Origin: a virus
DNA: 64,000 bases
Direction: 5' to 3' (one strand)
Virus record (IMG/VR): IMGVR_UViG_3300042731_002249
Location: 1-64,000 of that record
Shown here: positions 44,122 to 50,904 of the stretch, in pieces
How the letters are laid out: the number at the start of each line of letters is the position of its first letter
How positions within the stretch are numbered: the stretch's first letter is position 1
Notes under the pieces: generated by a model
Seen by the model: the letters and a program-made list of their open reading frames with translations, nothing else
What the model was told of the DNA's origin: nothing
The model's database searches: none
Position numbers and translations under genes: made by a program

Positions 44122-44591
44122 CAACGGAAAGGCTGACCAGAACCGAGGTGCTTATGGGCGCTCAGGTTGGCGTGATGCGTAGGATTGCGTCTTATCTCAA
44201 ACTGCGAGACAACAACAGAGACCCAAAGGGCGACGAGCTGACGTGGGACAGGGATATTGAGGGGGCGCTGGGTGAGCTGGCGTTCTGCAAGTGGGCAGAT
44301 ATACACTGGACTGGCAGCATCAATACATTCCATGATCCAGATGCCGGGGTAGACATTCAGGTCAGGACAACAAAGCTGTCATCAGGTTGCCTGATAGTCA
44401 GGGCAGATGACAAACGAGAAGACAAGTACGTTCTTGTTACTGGCATCCATCCCACCTATCAAATCAGGGGTTGGGTGTATGGGCATGAAGCACAGAAGCC
44501 AGAGTTCGTAAGAGATGATGAGTCATGGTTCGTTCCGATCACAAAGCTGAGACCATTGGAGTCTCTGTCAGTAGCCACGAAAAAGCCCTGA
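44118..44591 (+). CDS. Putative PD-(D/E)XK nuclease-like protein
   Basis: 157 residues. The pattern GALGELAFCKW (helix with Glu), then an aspartate in PDAGVDIQVRTT and a strand LIVRADDKREDKYVLVTG resembles restriction-endonuclease-fold proteins of phages, in which D and (E/Q)-x-R/K hold the metal. Here the last motif is QVR rather than ExK, so activity is uncertain. Neighbouring genes also look nuclease-like. Assignment is inference. Confidence 0.4.
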   Translation: MTTERLTRTEVLMGAQVGVMRRIASYLKLRDNNRDPKGDELTWDRDIEGALGELAFCKWADIHWTGSINTFHDPDAGVDIQVRTTKLSSGCLIVRADDKREDKYVLVTGIHPTYQIRGWVYGHEAQKPEFVRDDESWFVPITKLRPLESLSVATKKP

Positions 44592-44923
44592 GAGGACTGA
44601 GGTGCGCCGTCTGTCGCAGTACAGCAGTCACTCTGCATCACTGTCATGGTGGTTCGATGAAGGACCATGGCTGGCACGTAGGTGTCGGCCAAAAGCAAAA
44701 CCCGTTTCTGCAAATCCCGCTGCACCACCTGTACCACACTGGCGATCTGGGCATCGACTACGGCTATGGGGTAGAGTCATGGGAAGCAGCGTTCGGCACT
44801 CAAGTGGAGCATTTACGATGGGTCAACGGACAGCTTGGCTACGACATATTCGAGGAAGCGCAGCGGTGGGCAAAAGAAAACCGGCCAAATACCACAACAA
44901 GAAAGTCCACTGGGGAGGAATGA
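44525..44923 (+). CDS. HNH/treble-clef-type protein (Ref-like)
   Basis: 132 residues; start ATG 44525 gives a 67-base overlap with the preceding gene. A CAVCRSTAVTLHHCHGG start, followed by IPLHHLYHTGD, gives the Cys and His spacing of HNH/treble-clef nucleases like phage P1 Ref and DUF968 proteins. It might nick or process recombination intermediates with RecT. A purely zinc-binding role is an alternative. Confidence 0.5.
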   Translation: MVRSDHKAETIGVSVSSHEKALRGLRCAVCRSTAVTLHHCHGGSMKDHGWHVGVGQKQNPFLQIPLHHLYHTGDLGIDYGYGVESWEAAFGTQVEHLRWVNGQLGYDIFEEAQRWAKENRPNTTTRKSTGEE

Positions 44924-45216
44924 CGTTCGACTCCATCAGGGAGTTCGAGCGGTATCAGGAGCTGGCCCTCATGGAGAAGGCCGGGGTGATCGATGACCTG
45001 CGCTGTCAGGAGAGGATCAACCTCACCTGTGGCGGCGCACCAGTCAAGTCCAAGAAAGGAAGGCAGCTGTCCTACATCGTGGACTTCAAGTACTACGACA
45101 GGGAGCTGAAGCGCTGGCGGCTGGAAGATGTCAAAGGGTACAACACAAGGGTGGGCGATCTGAAGATCGCGGTGGTCGAGGCAGAGACTGGTATCGAGGT
45201 AGAGATTGTGAGATAG
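44866..45216 (+). CDS. DUF1064-like nuclease-fold protein
   Basis: 116 residues from GTG 44866 (GAGGAAGC upstream), overlapping the previous gene by 58 bases. Start KYHNKKVHWGGMTFDSIREFERYQELALMEKAG is cut here to: KYHNKK, then FDSIREFERY, then YIVDFKYYD and WRLEDVKG. That series matches DUF1064, a PD-(D/E)XK nuclease-like phage family (D then E-x-K in LEDVKG). It may be a Holliday-junction or debranching nuclease of the phage. A strong terminator follows. Confidence 0.7.
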   Translation: MGKRKPAKYHNKKVHWGGMTFDSIREFERYQELALMEKAGVIDDLRCQERINLTCGGAPVKSKKGRQLSYIVDFKYYDRELKRWRLEDVKGYNTRVGDLKIAVVEAETGIEVEIVR

Positions 45217-45274
45217 TCAGCACTGGTCTTTCCAAACCCAAGGCCAAACTCATTGTCTTCTTCACAATGATGAA

Positions 45275-45299
45275 GGGGGTCCTCGCGGACCCCCTTTTT
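45275..45299 (+). terminator. Intrinsic terminator between convergent units
   Basis: GGGGGTCC, TCGC loop, GGACCCCC then TTTTTA. The T-run serves the rightward nuclease-block transcript. The stem could also slow the leftward transcript ending at 45304. Confidence 0.85.
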
Positions 45300-45303
45300 A
45301 TTG

Positions 45304-45831
45304 TCAGTCAAGGACTGACTTGACCATCTCCATCAGAGCGTGGGAGCTGTATAACAGCCTGCCGTCCTTTGGCTCTGCACCGAACACTCGCAGCGCTTCG
45401 ATGAGCAGGCCAAGGTCTTTCTCGCTCAGGGCGAAGTTGATCTGTTTGGCTTCCTTGAGCATCTTATCAATGGCGTTGCCGACAGCCCGTTTGCCAACCT
45501 TTTGGCTGAGCGTTGGCAGGACTTTAGCCATGTGCGTAAAGCTAAACTCGTTGATGAGTTCAAGGGCTTCGTTCTTGGTGTAACCAAGCGCTTGGAAGCG
45601 CCTGAACGTGTGCAGGTATCGAAATCCCTGACCACGCGAGAACGACAGCTCTTCATCAATCAGCCCACCCATGGACTCGTAGCCCAACAGGTCGTACAGC
45701 TTTCCGTGAGCGAGAGCGGACAGTATGCGTCCCATCTCCCAGTATGCGCCATGGACGGTAGCGTCGAGGTCTCGAAGCTGGTCCAGCATCCGGCGTGCGT
45801 ATTCGTCTGACTTGCGGTTCATTAGTGCCAT
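45304..45831 (-). CDS. Helical protein of unknown function
   Basis: 175 residues from ATG 45831 with AAGGAGAAG in front; a start 15 bases upstream lacks a good site. Nearly all helical. MLDQLRDLDATVHGAYWEMG and LLGYESMGGLIDEELSF resemble the helical core of phage/plasmid regulators, but no DNA-binding motif is clear. It is the last gene of the leftward early block. Confidence 0.5.
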   Translation of the reverse strand: MALMNRKSDEYARRMLDQLRDLDATVHGAYWEMGRILSALAHGKLYDLLGYESMGGLIDEELSFSRGQGFRYLHTFRRFQALGYTKNEALELINEFSFTHMAKVLPTLSQKVGKRAVGNAIDKMLKEAKQINFALSEKDLGLLIEALRVFGAEPKDGRLLYSSHALMEMVKSVLD

Positions 45832-45842
45832 AGTCTTCTCCT

Positions 45843-46016
45843 TCAATGCACAGTGGCGAGTACGTTGTCGAGGTGTATGAGCAGGTACTTGGCGAAATCT
45901 ACCAGCACCTCGTTGCCCTCAAACTCGAACACGTCTTCGCCGTTCTCTACTGCCTCGTTGTAGGCAGCGCGAAACTGGTCACGCTTCTCTGGCGTGAATG
46001 TAATTTGGTTGCTCAT
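45843..46016 (-). CDS. Small acidic protein
   Basis: 57 residues from ATG 46016, overlapping region AGAGG upstream. Acidic (pattern FTPEKRDQFRAAYNEAVENG, VFEFEGNEVLVDF). Small acidic early proteins of this type sometimes act as inhibitors of host factors, but nothing shows it here. Start and the previous stop are one base apart. Confidence 0.5.
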   Translation of the reverse strand: MSNQITFTPEKRDQFRAAYNEAVENGEDVFEFEGNEVLVDFAKYLLIHLDNVLATVH

Positions 46017-46017
46017 A

Positions 46018-46413
46018 TCACAAACCTCTCTTCTTCTTGTCAAAGCACTCGATGGCATAGTCCAGAGACTTCTCATCATCAATGTTGCAGATGAGGCCAC
46101 GTCGCCGCGCATGGAAGGCGCACTCGCCAGTATCGAAGTCTTTCCGGTACTCGCAGTCGCCAGACCATATCGAGGCAAACATCTCCGTGCCATCGGCGTG
46201 CTGTACGTGAATCAGACGACCGTCAGCGATCTCTTCGATGGGCGTATCGGAGCGCACCAGATCAGGTGCTTCCCATTGATCGGGAGTGTCCTTGATAAGC
46301 TGGTCCTGATACGCAGCGTTGGTGTCCTCGGCCTTGCCATGGAAGTAAATCCATGACCAGAAGTGAGGCAGGTCACGCTGGCTCAGAGGCCCTACTTTGA
46401 TCGTCTTCTTCAT
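46018..46413 (-). CDS. Early protein of unknown function
   Basis: 131 residues from ATG 46413 (TTGGAGAAGAC upstream). Contains an HFWSWIYFHGKAED aromatic patch and a GECAFHARRRG stretch with Cys. No clear family. It follows a strong terminator, so its expression depends on read-through or an unseen promoter. Confidence 0.5.
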   Translation of the reverse strand: MKKTIKVGPLSQRDLPHFWSWIYFHGKAEDTNAAYQDQLIKDTPDQWEAPDLVRSDTPIEEIADGRLIHVQHADGTEMFASIWSGDCEYRKDFDTGECAFHARRRGLICNIDDEKSLDYAIECFDKKKRGL

Positions 46414-46423
46414 TGTCTTCTCC

Positions 46424-46468
46424 AAAAAAACTGGAGCCGAGGGGAAAGGAGGTAAACCCCTCGGCTCC
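46424..46468 (-). terminator. Intrinsic terminator after DUF932 gene
   Basis: Minus-strand RNA forms a perfect 12-bp stem, GGAGCCGAGGGG with CCCCTCGGCTCC, followed by AG and seven T. It ends the DUF932 transcript. Confidence 0.9.
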
Positions 46469-46476
46469 ACTTCAGG

Positions 46477-47604
46477 TTACGCTGCTGCGGGAACAGCTTC
46501 GGCAACCCGGTTCCATGACCGCATCTGCATGTCGATGATCTGTGCGCCAATGTTCTCCAGCTCACAGGCCCTGTCGTAGTCCACGGCTTCCGTGTTGGCT
46601 ACCTTGGTGACAGCGTTCAACATACCCCACCGGCTCATGTCGCCATCAGTCAGCAGGTTCTCGATGATGCTTTCTTTCTCACCGTCGCGGATAGGAACTT
46701 CCTTGGCCAGCTGATCAACAGCGGCGAAGGCGTTCTGCACCTGCGGACCTTCCTTAGTGGCCCTCAGAGCATCGCCCATCTTCTGGACGTTCTCTGGGTC
46801 CGTGACAGCCGTCAGGCTATCGGTCAGCTCAGCGATCAGAAGCTCGTTCTGCTTGCGCTTCGTCTCGTCGGTGAAGACCTCAAAGTCTCCGTTGACCGTA
46901 GCGATCTTGCCGCCCACGTGCCTGCGGTTGTAGTTGAAGATGTCCATCTTGCCGAACACACAACCATTCAAGCAGTAGCTCCGGTAGAAGAAGCCATCGA
47001 TCTCCATCGAGCCGTGCCCAGTTTCGCTGTTGCGAATCAGAGCGCCGGGGCGAACGATGTCAGGCGTTCCATCCCGCGTCGTGCCGATCTCCTGTGCCAG
47101 CTCGTCGCCCGTGAACAGTACTTTGATGTACATGTTGTTCTCGGTGACGTTGCTGCTCAGCAGTTGACTGGGCACGTCGCCCTTGACGATAGGCGGCAGG
47201 ACCTGCTCGATAACTTCGTCGTTATCAATCGTCCGGTAGCGATCCGAAAGGAAAGCTCGTGCCTTGCCGTCGAGGGTCCGAAGCAGGCGAGTCTGCGGCT
47301 CACGCTCGAACAGAGCGTTGACCTGAGACATCACCAGATCGGGGTGGTCTTCGAGCAACCGGTTGTAGTACTTCCACGGTATCTGAAGCCTGCTTGCGAT
47401 CTGCCGGTGACAATTCTCGGTGATCGTGAAGCGCTCCAACTCGGTGCTACCTTCCTTGCGCAATACAAGGGCAACCTTTTCAGCGAGGTCCGGGGCTTCG
47501 ACCATGGCAATGCTTTCCTTGGTGTTGGCCACGAAATCACGCTTACGCTCACGTTGCTCGATCACGGTGGTGAGAAGGTTTTCGAGTGACATTCCACGTT
47601 TCAT
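46477..47604 (-). CDS. DUF932-family phage/plasmid protein
   Basis: 375 residues. The sequence pattern ERFTITENCHRQIASRLQIP, KARAFLSDRYRTIDNDEVIE and SGHGS-like/EIDGFFYRSYCLNGC follows DUF932, a family common on phages and plasmids and thought to be related to archaeo-eukaryotic primase-like or plasmid proteins; its function is unknown. It has a strong own promoter and own terminator, so it is a highly expressed single-gene unit. Confidence 0.75.
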   Translation of the reverse strand: MKRGMSLENLLTTVIEQRERKRDFVANTKESIAMVEAPDLAEKVALVLRKEGSTELERFTITENCHRQIASRLQIPWKYYNRLLEDHPDLVMSQVNALFEREPQTRLLRTLDGKARAFLSDRYRTIDNDEVIEQVLPPIVKGDVPSQLLSSNVTENNMYIKVLFTGDELAQEIGTTRDGTPDIVRPGALIRNSETGHGSMEIDGFFYRSYCLNGCVFGKMDIFNYNRRHVGGKIATVNGDFEVFTDETKRKQNELLIAELTDSLTAVTDPENVQKMGDALRATKEGPQVQNAFAAVDQLAKEVPIRDGEKESIIENLLTDGDMSRWGMLNAVTKVANTEAVDYDRACELENIGAQIIDMQMRSWNRVAEAVPAAA

Positions 47605-47651
47605 GATGTTCTCCTGTTAGTGCTGGTCGGCCATCCCGACCAGATATGCTT

Positions 47652-47694
47652 ATCTTAGTGTCACTGTCAGAGGAAGTCAACCCCTGTGTCAGTG
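47652..47694 (-). promoter_or_regulatory. Strong promoter with flanking operator arms
   Basis: On the minus strand: -35 TTGACT (47675-47680), 17-base spacer, -10 TAAGAT (47652-47657). CACTGTCA (47662-47669) and TGTCAGTG (47687-47694) are inverted arms around the -35, as at 37646-37687. It drives the DUF932 gene. Confidence 0.8.
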
Positions 47695-47695
47695 T

Positions 47696-47926
47696 TTATT
47701 CGTCTTTTTTGATACCCGGCATCATGTTGTGCTTGTCCATGCACATCAGCAGGTTCACTGCCATGTCGGGCATCTTCCTATGGCTGACTTTTCGTGGTGG
47801 GGTAAGCCACCTATCGACCGCGCTCAGGTTGACAGAGCAAGCCGCAGCGATTTGTGGTCGCGTCAGGCCGCGCTCTTTCATGAAGCGCTTCAGCCATGCG
47901 TTGTTGTTCCTCGGTCGAGGGGCCAT
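47696..47926 (-). CDS. Small HTH DNA-binding protein
   Basis: 76 residues from ATG 47926 with GGAG upstream. The stretch WLKRFMKERGLTRPQIAAAC, then SAVDRWLTPPRK is a helix-turn-helix of the Cro/XRE or MerR-like short type, with the recognition helix VNLSAVDRW. The gene stop lies directly at the operator arm of the next promoter. It is a good candidate for the protein that binds the CACTGACA elements, but this is inference. Confidence 0.65.
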   Translation of the reverse strand: MAPRPRNNNAWLKRFMKERGLTRPQIAAACSVNLSAVDRWLTPPRKVSHRKMPDMAVNLLMCMDKHNMMPGIKKDE

Positions 47927-47947
47927 ATCAATCTCCGTTCTATTGGT

Positions 47948-47979
47948 AAAAAAAAGGCCCTACCCCGAAGGGCAGGGCC
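47948..47979 (-). terminator. Intrinsic terminator
   Basis: Minus-strand GGCCCTGCCC, TTCG tetraloop, GGGTAGGGCC, then eight T. It closes the unit ending with the 78-residue gene and separates it from the HTH gene. Confidence 0.9.
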
Positions 47980-47987
47980 GGTGAGTG

Positions 47988-48224
47988 TTACCCGAAGGTG
48001 CGGTTGAGGATCGCCAGACCCTCGCGAACCTTGGAAACGTCCGAGTCAGTGATCTCGACTGCGGGGCCGACATCCCTCAGCGCCAGTGCGCGGAGATCAA
48101 CTCCCAGCTCGTTAGCGATCTTGGTGACGGCCTCTTCCGGGTTCAGTCCAGCTTCGCGCAAAACGTCGCTGGTCGATACACCTACTTCGTTCGCCAGTGC
48201 GGCGATCAGTGCTGCAATACTCAT
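47988..48224 (-). CDS. Small helical protein
   Basis: 78 residues from ATG 48224 (GAAGGAGAAG upstream). Helical pattern with ANEVGVSTSDVLREAGLNPE and ITDSDVSKVREGLAIL; the Ser-Thr-Ser-Asp start of a helix resembles the first part of an HTH but no full motif is visible. It is the last gene before a terminator. Confidence 0.5.
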   Translation of the reverse strand: MSIAALIAALANEVGVSTSDVLREAGLNPEEAVTKIANELGVDLRALALRDVGPAVEITDSDVSKVREGLAILNRTFG

Positions 48225-48235
48225 GGTCTTCTCCT

Positions 48236-48511
48236 TCACGCAGCCTTCTGTGCTTCTGTCAGGAATGACTTGGCTGCTTTGGTCATTCCCAACCTGTTGC
48301 CGATGCCCCGGTACTGGCGCACGACACCTTTCATCGTCTTGCGACCAGCGAGGGGAGCATCCCTCATGTAGCGCTGCTCTGACAGCGGTAGCTTCCGCAG
48401 CGTCAGGCCAGAGCCTTCGATCAACAGAACTGGCAGGAGCTTCCTGCCGGGTGGTCCGACCAATACAGTCTTTTCACCCGTTTCAGTCCGGTAGTGCTTC
48501 AGTTCATACAT
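48236..48511 (-). CDS. Small basic protein
   Basis: 91 residues from ATG 48511 with GGAGAAGACG in front. Basic and beta/alpha mixed (KTVLVGPPGRKLLPVLLIEG, GVVRQYRGIGNRLGMTKAA). It has an almost perfect promoter directly upstream. Basic small phage proteins expressed early often bind host proteins or nucleic acids. Role unknown. Confidence 0.55.
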   Translation of the reverse strand: MYELKHYRTETGEKTVLVGPPGRKLLPVLLIEGSGLTLRKLPLSEQRYMRDAPLAGRKTMKGVVRQYRGIGNRLGMTKAAKSFLTEAQKAA

Positions 48512-48539
48512 CGTCTTCTCCACTTGATGAACACCTGCC

Positions 48540-48568
48540 ATTATACATGACAATGGCAGGGGTGTCAA
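48540..48568 (-). promoter_or_regulatory. Near-consensus sigma70 promoter
   Basis: Minus strand: -35 TTGACA (48563-48568), 17-base spacer, -10 TATAAT (48540-48545). CACTGAC lies just upstream of the -35. It drives the basic protein gene and the next one. Confidence 0.88.
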
Positions 48569-48577
48569 CGTCAGTGG

Positions 48578-49144
48578 TCAGACTTCGGCCTCGCTAACGT
48601 AGTCCATCATGTCGCTCAGCGCCACGCTTATTGCTTCCTGCTCAGCTTCCTCGCGGTTCTGATTCCATTCAGCTTTTGCGTCTTGGAACTCGATGTCACC
48701 ATCCTCGTCCTCATCGAACTCGTCGCGCTCAGGCTCGTCCTCATCGAACTCCCATTCCTCATCGATCATGTCCAGCTCGCTGATGGCGCTGTCCAGTGCA
48801 TCGACTCGTTCCTGAAGCAGCTCACCCGTGGGCGAGTACTGCAACTGGTCTGGCATGTTGTCCAGTGATCCCTGAGTCTCGTCACGCAGGTTCTCCAGCT
48901 CGTTGATGATGTCTTCCTTGAGGCCCTGTATGTCCTCGTAGGATGACGTGCTGAAATCCTCGATCTGCTCAACCAGAGAGCGAACCTGTGAGTAGTACGC
49001 GCTCTGCGTCAGCTGACTGGGCCGTGGCCGAGTCTTCGAGTAACGCTTGCCGCCATAGCGGAACTTCCACCAGTAGTACGACTCACCTTTCTTGGCAACG
49101 GGGTTGTCCTTCCGTGCCGACTTCACAAATGTAACCCTTGGCAT
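48578..49144 (-). CDS. Acidic coiled-coil protein
   Basis: 188 residues with AAGGAGAAGGATC before the ATG. A basic N-terminus (PRVTFVKSARKDNPVAKKGE, YYWWKFRYGGKRYSKTRPRP) resembles a DNA or RNA contact, followed by a long helix and a very acidic end (DEEWEFDEDEPERDEFDEDE). A charge-split layout like this occurs in nucleic acid mimics and host-protein inhibitors; function is unknown. Confidence 0.55.
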   Translation of the reverse strand: MPRVTFVKSARKDNPVAKKGESYYWWKFRYGGKRYSKTRPRPSQLTQSAYYSQVRSLVEQIEDFSTSSYEDIQGLKEDIINELENLRDETQGSLDNMPDQLQYSPTGELLQERVDALDSAISELDMIDEEWEFDEDEPERDEFDEDEDGDIEFQDAKAEWNQNREEAEQEAISVALSDMMDYVSEAEV

Positions 49145-49159
49145 GATCCTTCTCCTTCC

Positions 49160-49453
49160 TCAGTAAACTTGAGGGAAATTGTCAATCGACTCCGCAGTCC
49201 TGCGGTTGGTCTCGCAGCCCATAAAGAACTCGATGCACCGCTTGCGGTCCTCGACCACGCTGCGACCGTCGAGCAGGCTCACCATCAGGTGTGCGTACTC
49301 CCGGCTGATGCCGGTCATGACGACCTCGCGACTGTCGTCACGAGGCCAGCCATTGACCCACGTCTGTTCGCAGCGCACTACGTCATACACGTCAGGAGCA
49401 TTGTCCTTGTGCTGACTCACGTAGTGGTGAAACGACTTGATGTCTTTCATCAT
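49160..49453 (-). CDS. Early protein of unknown function
   Basis: 97 residues from ATG 49453 (AAGGAGAAGATG). Mixed alpha/beta; DVVRCEQTWVNGWPRDDSRE, GISREYAHLMVSLLDGRS and FFMGCETNRR. No recognised family. It is one of four tightly packed genes of the leftward block. Confidence 0.5.
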   Translation of the reverse strand: MMKDIKSFHHYVSQHKDNAPDVYDVVRCEQTWVNGWPRDDSREVVMTGISREYAHLMVSLLDGRSVVEDRKRCIEFFMGCETNRRTAESIDNFPQVY

Positions 49454-49460
49454 CTTCTCC

Positions 49461-49688
49461 TTACCTTCGGTCGGCGCGTCTGCCGATGTTGTATTCCTTG
49501 CCAAGTTTCCTCAGCTCTTCACCGCGCTCCATCCAGATCGCACCGTAGTTGTTGTCACGGTTGTGCTTGGTCTCTGCGATGTCATCACAGACATCACCGA
49601 TGGTCTCAAGCAGCCCATTGATGCCACGCTCAGCAATCATCAGCCGAAGTGCAGCCTTGTCTTTCTCATAGTCACTCAGCCTCATCAT
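49461..49688 (-). CDS. Small helical protein
   Basis: 75 residues starting at one of two consecutive ATG codons after GAAGGAGAAG. Helical with charged heptads (YEKDKAALRLMIAERG, IWMERGEELRKLGKEY), basic end. No family. Its start overlaps the end of the preceding gene. Confidence 0.5.
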   Translation of the reverse strand: MMRLSDYEKDKAALRLMIAERGINGLLETIGDVCDDIAETKHNRDNNYGAIWMERGEELRKLGKEYNIGRRADRR

Positions 49689-50559
49689 CTTCTCCTTCAG
49701 TCTTCACAACCTTGACCTTGCTGTAGTTGTACTGGTCGCCAACCATCGAGCGCAGCTCAGAGACGAACTTCTGTCTTGCGACAAGACGATCATCGAGCGT
49801 GAACCCAAAGTTGAAGAACCGGTCAACCTCGCGGCGCGTGACGTACTGCAAGAACGCCTGCGCAACCTCGGCCTCGGACTTCAGTTCTGCGCCATCCTCA
49901 ATGGTCAGGCGCGTGCCATTACGGAACGACTCAAGCAGCTTAACCAGCTGACCCAGCACGTTCTCGGCCATCTCTGTCAGCTCAAGGCCGACATTGATCT
50001 CGCCACCTTCCATACGAATAGCCATGCGCTTGGCAATCCACTCGAAGTTATCGACGGTGATCTCTTTACCCTCGAACTCCTTCATGGCGAACGTCACCTT
50101 CGACTTGCCCTGCTCAGCCATTTTGACCAGCGGCTTGATGTACTTCTTTTGCACATCTTCGTCAGTGATGCCCGTGGTGCCGTACTTCTCACGCAGGGCC
50201 TGTTCTTCGGCACGAGCCTTCGCAGCTGCTTCGTTCTCAGCCTGCTCCTGCTCACGCACGGTTTCTTCGATGTCTTTCAGGCGCTCTTCAGTAGCACGCT
50301 CAGCACGCCAACCGGTCCAGCGATCACCGTCGCCAACACGCTTGCCAATAGAACGCAGGTAGCGCTGAGGCGTTGCGTCGATCTTGGGCGTATCGTCATT
50401 CTGCTCTTCAGCAGGTACGATAGGCTCAAGCGTGAACTGCGTCTTCGTGACCTTGATTACTTCCAGCGGTCGCGTCCAAGTCGTCTTACGAAAGCCGGGA
50501 CGGTTCACAACGAACTTGTCACCGACCTCGATGTTCTTGTAATCCCATCCAATGTACAT
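49672..50559 (-). CDS. Early protein with KOW/SH3-like start and long helix
   Basis: 295 residues from ATG 50559, which has AAAGGAG in front; an upstream start at 50586 would place the first codons inside the terminator. N-terminal region reads as a small beta barrel (YKNIEVGDKFVVNRPGFR), then a charged coiled coil (ERLKDIEETVREQEQAENEA), and a helical C-terminus. No catalytic motif. It heads the leftward block and probably depends on read-through from the tRNA promoter. Confidence 0.55.
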   Translation of the reverse strand: MYIGWDYKNIEVGDKFVVNRPGFRKTTWTRPLEVIKVTKTQFTLEPIVPAEEQNDDTPKIDATPQRYLRSIGKRVGDGDRWTGWRAERATEERLKDIEETVREQEQAENEAAAKARAEEQALREKYGTTGITDEDVQKKYIKPLVKMAEQGKSKVTFAMKEFEGKEITVDNFEWIAKRMAIRMEGGEINVGLELTEMAENVLGQLVKLLESFRNGTRLTIEDGAELKSEAEVAQAFLQYVTRREVDRFFNFGFTLDDRLVARQKFVSELRSMVGDQYNYSKVKVVKTEGEDDEAE

Positions 50560-50584
50560 GACTAACTCCTTTGCCTTCTTCATC

Positions 50585-50619
50585 AAAAAAGCCCCCCGGC
50601 AAACGTGTTACCGAGGGGC
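50585..50619 (-). terminator. Intrinsic terminator after tRNA genes
   Basis: Minus strand GCCCCTCGG with CCGGGGGGC (one G-U pair) and an 11-base loop, then six T. It lies 8 bases beyond the last tRNA and would separate tRNAs from the downstream genes, with some read-through. Confidence 0.85.
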
Positions 50620-50626
50620 CGGAATT

Positions 50627-50713
50627 TGGTGGATGCGGTAGGACTCGAACCTACACGTCCCATAGGGAGCCAGATTTACAGTCTGGTGAGCCAGCCAGTT
50701 GCTCAACGCATCC
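50627..50713 (-). tRNA. tRNA-Tyr (anticodon GTA), copy 1
   Basis: Complete class II cloverleaf of 87 bases with encoded CCA: acceptor GGATGCG/CGCATCC, D stem GAGC/GCTC, anticodon stem CCAGA/TCTGG with loop CTGTAAA, 15-base variable arm with CCC/GGG, T arm GTAGG/CCTAC and loop TTCGAGT. Anticodon GTA reads TAC and TAT. Confidence 0.92.
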
Positions 50714-50714
50714 T

Positions 50715-50800
50715 TGGTGGACGAGGTAGGAATCGAACCTACAAAGCACTTAGGCTACTGGGTTACAGCCAGCGGAACTCACCACCTGTTCAACTCGTCC
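50715..50800 (-). tRNA. tRNA-Tyr (anticodon GTA), copy 2
   Basis: Complete class II cloverleaf of 86 bases with encoded CCA: acceptor GGACGAG/CTCGTCC, D stem GAAC/GTTC, anticodon stem GCTGG/CCAGT (one G-U) with loop CTGTAAC, 14-base variable arm, T arm GTAGG/CCTAC with loop TTCGATT. Same anticodon as the next tRNA but different body. It is the first gene after the promoter. Confidence 0.9.
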
Positions 50801-50834
50801 AGTTTGTGGCCGGTCAGTGCCAACCACGGAACGA

Positions 50835-50862
50835 ACTATACACCACTGACAGAGGAAGTCAA
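50835..50862 (-). promoter_or_regulatory. Promoter of the tRNA genes
   Basis: Minus strand: -35 TTGACT (50857-50862), 16-base spacer, -10 TATAGT (50835-50840). The spacer carries TGTCAGTGG, the shared regulatory sequence. Transcription reads the two tRNA genes and, past the terminator, the leftward block. Confidence 0.8.
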
Positions 50863-50869
50863 CCCCCTT

Positions 50870-50898
50870 TTGCTATTTTTTTCACACTCAGTGATAAT
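50870..50898 (+). promoter_or_regulatory. Promoter of the small terminase gene
   Basis: -35 TTGCTA (50870-50875), 17-base spacer containing TTCACACTCAGTG, -10 GATAAT (50893-50898). The -10 ends 6 bases before the ATG at 50905. It is back to back with the tRNA promoter, giving a second divergent control region. Confidence 0.7.
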
Positions 50899-50904
50899 TC
50901 GACC

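Noticed and set aside
46918-47589. 223-residue plus-strand frame
   Set aside because: Antisense to the DUF932 gene, which has its own promoter, ribosome site and terminator.
50605-50904. N-terminal extension of the small terminase frame
   Set aside because: The open frame runs through both tRNA genes and the promoters; the terminase homology starts at ATG 50905.
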